Of a stretch of 8,828 nt of DNA, positions 6,025-8,828 are shown in pieces. The DNA comes from Candidatus Eiseniibacteriota bacterium. Lineage in GTDB: Bacteria; Eisenbacteria; RBG-16-71-46; JAGVPR01. The notes under the pieces are model-generated. The model was not told the DNA's origin and did no database searches. It saw only the letters and a program-made list of their open reading frames with translations. The DNA lies in contig JAGVPR010000388.1 in the NCBI GenBank assembly GCA_020052115.1, positions 1 through 8,828 of the forward strand. Direction: 5' to 3'. Within the stretch, counting starts at the first letter, position 1, and each line of letters starts with the position of its first letter. Made by a program: the position numbers and the translations under genes.

Positions 6025-7429
6025 TCCCGACATCACGGGCGGGGTCATTCTCATCGTGGACGACGAGAAGTCCGTGCGCTTCACGCTTTCCGAGGCGTTG
6101 CGCGAGGACGGTCACACGCTCTTCGCGGCCGGCGACGGCGCCGAGTGCCATGAGATCCTGGGGCGCTCGCCGGTGGACGTCGTGCTCTTGGATCAAAATC
6201 TCAAGGAGTCGGGAGAGAGCGGCCTGGACATCCTGTCCCAGATCCGCGAGAAGCACCCCGACACGGTCGTCGTCATGCTGACGGCGTACGGCCGTTTCGC
6301 CGATGCGCTCGAGGCGGGGAAGCGGGGGTGCTTCCAGTACCTCGCGAAGCCCCCGGATCTGGAGCAGCTGCGTCTCGTCGTCCGGAGCGCGCTGGCGTCA
6401 TCGAACTGGCGCCGCCAGGCAGAGAGGCTCCGCGAAGAGCAGCGGCGCCACTACGGCACCGCCCCGATCATCGGAAGGAGCCAGAAGCTCCGGGAGCTCC
6501 TGGAGAAGATCCGCAAGGCGGCGCGCTCGGCCACCTCGACCGTGCTGGTCTGGGGAGAGACGGGCGTCGGGAAGGAGCTTCTCGCGCGGCATCTGCACGA
6601 TCTCTCGCCGGTGGCCGGCGGGCCCTTCGTGGATTTGAACTGCAGCGCGATCCCCGACCAGCTTCTCGAGAGCACACTCTTCGGCCACGAGAGGGGGGCG
6701 TTCACCGACGCGCGCGCCCAGCAGAAGGGCCTGTTCGAGCTGGCGAACGGGGGCACGCTCTTCCTGGACGAGATCGTCGAGATGGGGCTGGCGTTGCAGT
6801 CGAAGCTCCTTCGCGTGCTCGAGACGAAGTCGTTCCGGCGAGTCGGCGGCACGGCCGACATCCATGTGCGCACCCGCATCGTCGCCGCGACGAACAAGGA
6901 TCTGCGCCGCGCCGTGGACGAGGGACGATTCCGCGAAGACCTCTATTACCGGCTCACCGTGATCCCGATCTTCGCGCCGCCTTTGCGCGAGCGGCGCGAA
7001 GACGTGCCCGATCTCATGGACTACTTCATAGATCGTTTCTCGAAGGAACTGGGCCGGATGGTGACCGGCGTGGCGCCCGAAGCGATGGAGATCTTGATGA
7101 GCTATCACTGGCCGGGAAACGTGCGCGAGCTGCGCAACCTGGTCGAGCGCATCGTTCTCATGGAGAGCGGCGAGACCATCCGGGTGGATCACCTGCCCGC
7201 GTCCCTGCTCGAGCAGGCGCCGGTGCCGGCGCGTCCGATGCTGGAGGAGAAGCTCAAGGTCCCGTCGCGCGCCCCGACGCTCGCGGACGCCGAGCGGGTC
7301 GCGATCGAGACCGCGATGGATGCGGCCAAGGGGAACAAAACGCGCGCGGCCGAGATCCTCGGCATCTCTCGACAGACTCTTCGGACGAAGCTCAAGGAGT
7401 ACGGTATGCAGGAGGTGCCTTCCGAGTGA
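6005..7429 (+). CDS. NtrC-family response regulator, sigma-54 activator
   Basis: This is a 474-residue bacterial enhancer-binding protein that uses ATP to open promoters held by sigma-54 polymerase. The receiver (about 14-130) keeps D19/D20, phospho-acceptor D63 (LLDQNL), T93 and K115, so it should be phosphorylatable. The AAA+ domain (about 154-385) has Walker A GETGVGKE (184-191), Walker B GGTLFLDE (249-256), sensor I AATNKDL (294-300), putative arginine-finger residues in GRFREDLYYRL, and WPGNVRELRNL. The sigma-54-contacting loop reads GAFTDA (231-236), a recognised natural variant of GAFTGA. A Fis-type helix-turn-helix closes the protein (NKTRAAEILGISRQTLRTKL, about 444-463). GTG 6005 was chosen because AGGAGG (5995-6000) lies four bases upstream. 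GTG 6002 and ATG 5924 are in frame but worse placed. It overlaps the kinase gene and is followed by a terminator and a strong sigma-54 promoter, its likely target. Confidence 0.95.
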   Translation: MNGEADSPDITGGVILIVDDEKSVRFTLSEALREDGHTLFAAGDGAECHEILGRSPVDVVLLDQNLKESGESGLDILSQIREKHPDTVVVMLTAYGRFADALEAGKRGCFQYLAKPPDLEQLRLVVRSALASSNWRRQAERLREEQRRHYGTAPIIGRSQKLRELLEKIRKAARSATSTVLVWGETGVGKELLARHLHDLSPVAGGPFVDLNCSAIPDQLLESTLFGHERGAFTDARAQQKGLFELANGGTLFLDEIVEMGLALQSKLLRVLETKSFRRVGGTADIHVRTRIVAATNKDLRRAVDEGRFREDLYYRLTVIPIFAPPLRERREDVPDLMDYFIDRFSKELGRMVTGVAPEAMEILMSYHWPGNVRELRNLVERIVLMESGETIRVDHLPASLLEQAPVPARPMLEEKLKVPSRAPTLADAERVAIETAMDAAKGNKTRAAEILGISRQTLRTKLKEYGMQEVPSE

Positions 7430-7445
7430 CGGCCAGCTTCTGATC

Positions 7446-7473
7446 GCCCGGCCGACCGGACCGGGCCATTTTT
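7446..7473 (+). terminator. Intrinsic terminator after the kinase/regulator operon
   Basis: GCCCGG (7446-7451) pairs with CCGGGC (7461-7466) around a 9-base loop, followed two bases later by five T residues (7469-7473). It starts 17 bases after the regulator stop. It separates this operon from the sigma-54 unit, so the downstream genes depend largely on their own promoter. Confidence 0.6.
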
Positions 7474-7480
7474 CCCCACG

Positions 7481-7509
7481 CCGCGGCGCGCCCCCGCTCC
7501 GCGGCGCGC
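7481..7509 (+). repeat. Two copies of CCGCGGCGCGC upstream of the sigma-54 promoter
   Basis: The 11-mer CCGCGGCGCGC occurs at 7481-7491 and 7499-7509, 18 bases start to start. The first copy sits in a palindrome, CGCCGCGGCG (7479-7488). The copies lie about 48-76 bases before the predicted transcription start, where an activator could bind. In DNA this rich in GC the match may be accidental, so the operator role is inference. Confidence 0.3.
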
Positions 7510-7530
7510 GTTTTCGGGGTCCCGAGCGCG

Positions 7531-7545
7531 TGGCACGCAAGTTGC
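7531..7545 (+). promoter_or_regulatory. Sigma-54 (-24/-12) promoter
   Basis: TGGCACG, four bases (CAAG), then TTGC matches the sigma-54 consensus TGGCACG-N4-TTGC without mismatch. The invariant GG (7532-7533) and GC (7544-7545) are spaced as required. Predicted transcription starts near 7557, giving a leader of about 44 bases before ATG 7601. The gene just upstream encodes a sigma-54 activator, which strongly supports function and suggests local control of the three genes that follow. Confidence 0.85.
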
Positions 7546-7562
7546 GAATCAGCCACCCGGCA

Positions 7563-7580
7563 CGCCGCGCTGGTGCGGCG
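7563..7580 (+). other. Leader hairpin between the sigma-54 start site and the first gene
   Basis: CGCCGC (7563-7568) pairs with GCGGCG (7575-7580) around a GCTGGT loop. It would form a few bases from the predicted mRNA 5' end and 8 bases before the AAGGAG ribosome site (7589-7594), leaving that site free. A 5'-stabilising hairpin is the simplest reading. Confidence 0.3.
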
Positions 7581-7600
7581 CGCGTCCCAAGGAGACCCCG

Positions 7601-7915
7601 ATGCCCCAGCCTCTGCGCCGCGATGCCGCACCGCTCCTTCCTCTCGAGGAGCGGCAGCCGCTGCGACTGAATGCCTCCGACCGGCAGCGCGTCGTCGTGA
7701 GGTTTCTGAAGGGGCTCGCGACACGCGAGCGCCAGATCCTCTCTCTCCGTTTCTTCGAGCGCCTCGGCGACGAAGACATCGCTTCGATCACATCGCTCGC
7801 GCGGGATGAGGTACATGCTCGGCTTCGCGGCCTTCTCTGCGGGGTCGAGGCGGCGCTGGTCGCCGAGGACGACGCTCTGTGGCGCCAGTTCGGCCGCAAC
7901 CGGCGGCGGGCGTGA
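7601..7915 (+). CDS. Stand-alone sigma-70 region 4-like helix-turn-helix protein
   Basis: This is a 104-residue protein. Residues about 34-80 read FLKGLATRERQILSLRFFER followed by a helix-turn-helix (LGDEDIASITSLARDEVHARLRGLL). This is the layout of sigma region 4: L-x-x-R-E-R-x-I-L-x-L-R-F, then an E/D-I-A helix, then the recognition helix. Region 4 binds -35 DNA and the beta-flap. No region 2 is present, and the N-terminal 33 residues are not sigma-like, so it cannot be a complete sigma factor. It could be a small DNA-binding regulator, a sigma mimic that occupies an anti-sigma factor, or half of a split factor. ATG 7601 is well supported by AAGGAG (7589-7594) six bases upstream. It is the first gene of the sigma-54 unit, and its TGA overlaps the next gene's GTG (GTGA). 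Confidence 0.75.
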   Translation: MPQPLRRDAAPLLPLEERQPLRLNASDRQRVVVRFLKGLATRERQILSLRFFERLGDEDIASITSLARDEVHARLRGLLCGVEAALVAEDDALWRQFGRNRRRA

Positions 7916-8394
7916 GAACGCAACCGCCGCTGTTAGCGCCCATCGAGAGAACCGGGACCGCCGCCGCGCCGGAAGAAGCTCCCACGGCCGTCATCGCGCC
8001 GGATCCCGAGATGCGCCTCTACGTGGCGTCGGCCGTCGCGGGCCGCGCGCGAGTGAGAGAACATCCGGGAGTGCGCTCAGCGCTGCGCTACGACGGGCCC
8101 GTCCCTTCGGTCATTTTCTATGACACGCACGGCGGTCTCGAGCCGCCGTCCAGCGTGGTCGTCAACTTCCTCATGCGGTTCCCGACGGCGGCGATCGTCG
8201 TGCTCGCCGGCCATGCGGACGTCCACGAGGCCGTGGAAGCGGTCCGCGCGGGAGCGTTCGGTTATCTGTTGAGGCCGTTCTCCCCCGACGAGGTCGAAGT
8301 GTTGTGGGAGAGGGCCGTGCAGTTTCATCGTTTCCTCGAATCGGGCGCCGCCGCGGATCCGTCGCGGGGCGAAGCGATGCGGAGGCCGACATGA
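7912..8394 (+). CDS. Degenerate receiver-domain (pseudo-receiver) protein
   Basis: This is a 160-residue single-domain protein whose fold follows NtrC/FixJ receivers: VIAPDPEMR (about 27-35), VIFYD (67-71), then IVVLAGHADVHEAVEAVRAG and AFGYLLRPFSPDEV through about residue 128. Against active receivers, the acidic pair is reduced to D31, the phospho-acceptor position D71 is kept, the switch Thr/Ser is Ala99 and the invariant Lys is Arg121. It probably does not act as a normal phospho-switch. No output domain follows. The first 24 residues are Pro/Ala-rich. GTG 7912 was chosen because it overlaps the preceding stop as GTGA. A GTG at 7879 is in frame but would overlap 37 bases and add only residues without receiver character. 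Its stop overlaps the next start as ATGA. It probably works by protein contact, perhaps with its neighbours. Confidence 0.8.
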   Translation: MRTQPPLLAPIERTGTAAAPEEAPTAVIAPDPEMRLYVASAVAGRARVREHPGVRSALRYDGPVPSVIFYDTHGGLEPPSSVVVNFLMRFPTAAIVVLAGHADVHEAVEAVRAGAFGYLLRPFSPDEVEVLWERAVQFHRFLESGAAADPSRGEAMRRPT

Positions 8395-8606
8395 AGCGTG
8401 GATCGGTGCAGGGCGGGCGCTCGCGGGCGCAGGTGGTGATGTGGCTCGATGCGGAAGCGCGGCTCGCGGATCGTGTGGTGCGGCTGGGCGAGAAGCGTGA
8501 GGATGCGTTGAAGCACGGGAGCACCGCCGACGCCGCGGACGCGTTGCGCCGTCTGCGCTATCTGGAGTTCTTGCACGAAGTGCTCGAATACGAGGAGGCG
8601 GCCTAG
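8391..8606 (+). CDS. Small helical protein of unknown function, third gene of the sigma-54 unit
   Basis: This is a 71-residue, highly charged protein without membrane segments or cysteines. After a basic N-terminus (MKRGSVQGGRSRAQ), residues about 15-39 and 45-70 look like two amphipathic helices ending in RLRYLEFLHEVLEYEEAA. I do not recognise a family. ATG 8391 overlaps the stop of the receiver gene as ATGA and has GGAGG (8381-8385) five bases upstream. This supports the start over the longer open frame reaching back to 8304. Strict coupling to the two preceding genes suggests a structural partner or adaptor for one of them. A strong terminator follows 67 bases after its stop. Confidence 0.75.
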   Translation: MKRGSVQGGRSRAQVVMWLDAEARLADRVVRLGEKREDALKHGSTADAADALRRLRYLEFLHEVLEYEEAA

Positions 8607-8673
8607 GGGACGATGCCCCAACCGGCTCGCGATTCGCAAGGCGCGGCCGGCGATCTCGTGCAGTGTGCAACGC

Positions 8674-8716
8674 GCCGGGCCCGGTGGACCGACACCGGGC
8701 CCGGCTTTTCTCTTTT
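8674..8716 (+). terminator. Strong intrinsic terminator of the three-gene unit
   Basis: GCCGGGCCCGGTG (8674-8686) pairs perfectly over 13 bases with CACCGGGCCCGGC (8693-8705) around a 6-base loop. A T-rich tail follows immediately (TTTTCTCTTTT, 8706-8716). It ends the sigma-54 transcript and confirms the three genes as one unit of about 1.15 kb. Confidence 0.9.
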
Positions 8717-8719
8717 CAG

Positions 8720-8760
8720 CCGGAAGGCGCGTTCCGGGCCTGGGCGAATTGACCCGGAAC
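8720..8760. repeat. Overlapping inverted repeats sharing one central arm
   Basis: CCGGAA (8720-8725) can pair with TTCCGG (8732-8737). The same central arm, GTTCCGGG (8731-8738), can instead pair with CCCGGAAC (8753-8760), an 8-base perfect match over 14 bases. The two pairings exclude each other. They lie just after the terminator in a stretch without a gene, facing whatever begins beyond the window edge. The region from 8761 to the end shows no start codon with a ribosome site and no clear promoter. Confidence 0.4.
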
Positions 8761-8828
8761 TGGCCGGCTGCCGGTCGGGGATTGGCCGCTCCTGGCGGCG
8801 ACCCGCGGCGGGCGGTCGGGTTTCGACC

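Noticed and set aside
6398..7816. A 472-codon minus-strand open frame across the NtrC-type gene and the sigma-54 promoter
   Set aside because: Arg/His/Leu-rich antisense of a gene with complete receiver, AAA+ and HTH motifs, and it also runs through a terminator and promoter. No ribosome site or domain was seen.
8391..8606. Similarity of the RLRYLEFLHEV segment to the C-terminal helix of HscB-type co-chaperones
   Set aside because: Only a few residues of a common amphipathic-helix pattern agree. There is no J domain, and the context is regulatory, not iron-sulfur assembly.
8717..8828. A second -24/-12 promoter in the final stretch (TGGCC-like motifs)
   Set aside because: No GG/GC pair has the required 12-base spacing with the surrounding consensus.

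Overview
The window is GC-rich, gene-dense bacterial chromosome. It shows no tRNA, rRNA, CRISPR array or insertion sequence. The combination of a tryptophan-biosynthesis end, a ComP-like PDZ/membrane sensor fused to a PP2C phosphatase, a cytosolic PAS histidine kinase, an NtrC-type regulator and a sigma-54 promoter suggests a Gram-negative-type lineage outside the well-studied groups, such as Eisenbacteria, Gemmatimonadota or a deltaproteobacterial relative. That placement is inference from gene content and composition only.

Layout. (1) 1-1043, plus strand: the last 65 codons of a probable trpA, overlapping by 4 bp (ATGA) a complete uppP/bacA undecaprenyl-diphosphatase. (2) 1044-1449: a gap between convergent genes. 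It has hairpins without T-tracts and, on the minus strand, a possible 20-residue membrane micropeptide with a consensus Shine-Dalgarno. (3) 1450-3999, minus strand: an 849-residue sensor phosphatase, TM-PDZ-multi-TM-GAF-PP2C. (4) 4140-4382, plus strand: an 80-residue protein whose C-terminal half resembles the sigma-binding part of FlgM. (5) 4419-7429, plus strand: a sigma-70-type promoter followed by an overlapping kinase/regulator pair, a soluble PAS histidine kinase and an NtrC-family sigma-54 activator. (6) 7446-8716, plus strand: a terminator, then a near-perfect -24/-12 promoter and three genes joined by two 4-bp overlaps. These encode a stand-alone sigma region 4-like helix-turn-helix protein, a degenerate receiver and a 71-residue helical protein. 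The unit ends in a 13-bp perfect-stem terminator. (7) 8717-8828: overlapping inverted repeats and no recognisable gene.

How it may work together. The kinase should phosphorylate the NtrC-type regulator, which would open sigma-54 promoters. The only strong one visible lies just downstream of it and should drive the three-gene unit. That unit contains no enzyme. It carries a DNA-binding module resembling sigma region 4, a receiver that has lost its switch threonine and conserved lysine, and a small helical partner. This looks like a second regulatory layer placed under a two-component system. With the PP2C phosphatase and FlgM-like protein next door, most of the window is signal transduction and transcription control, and the three-gene unit is the best candidate for something undescribed.
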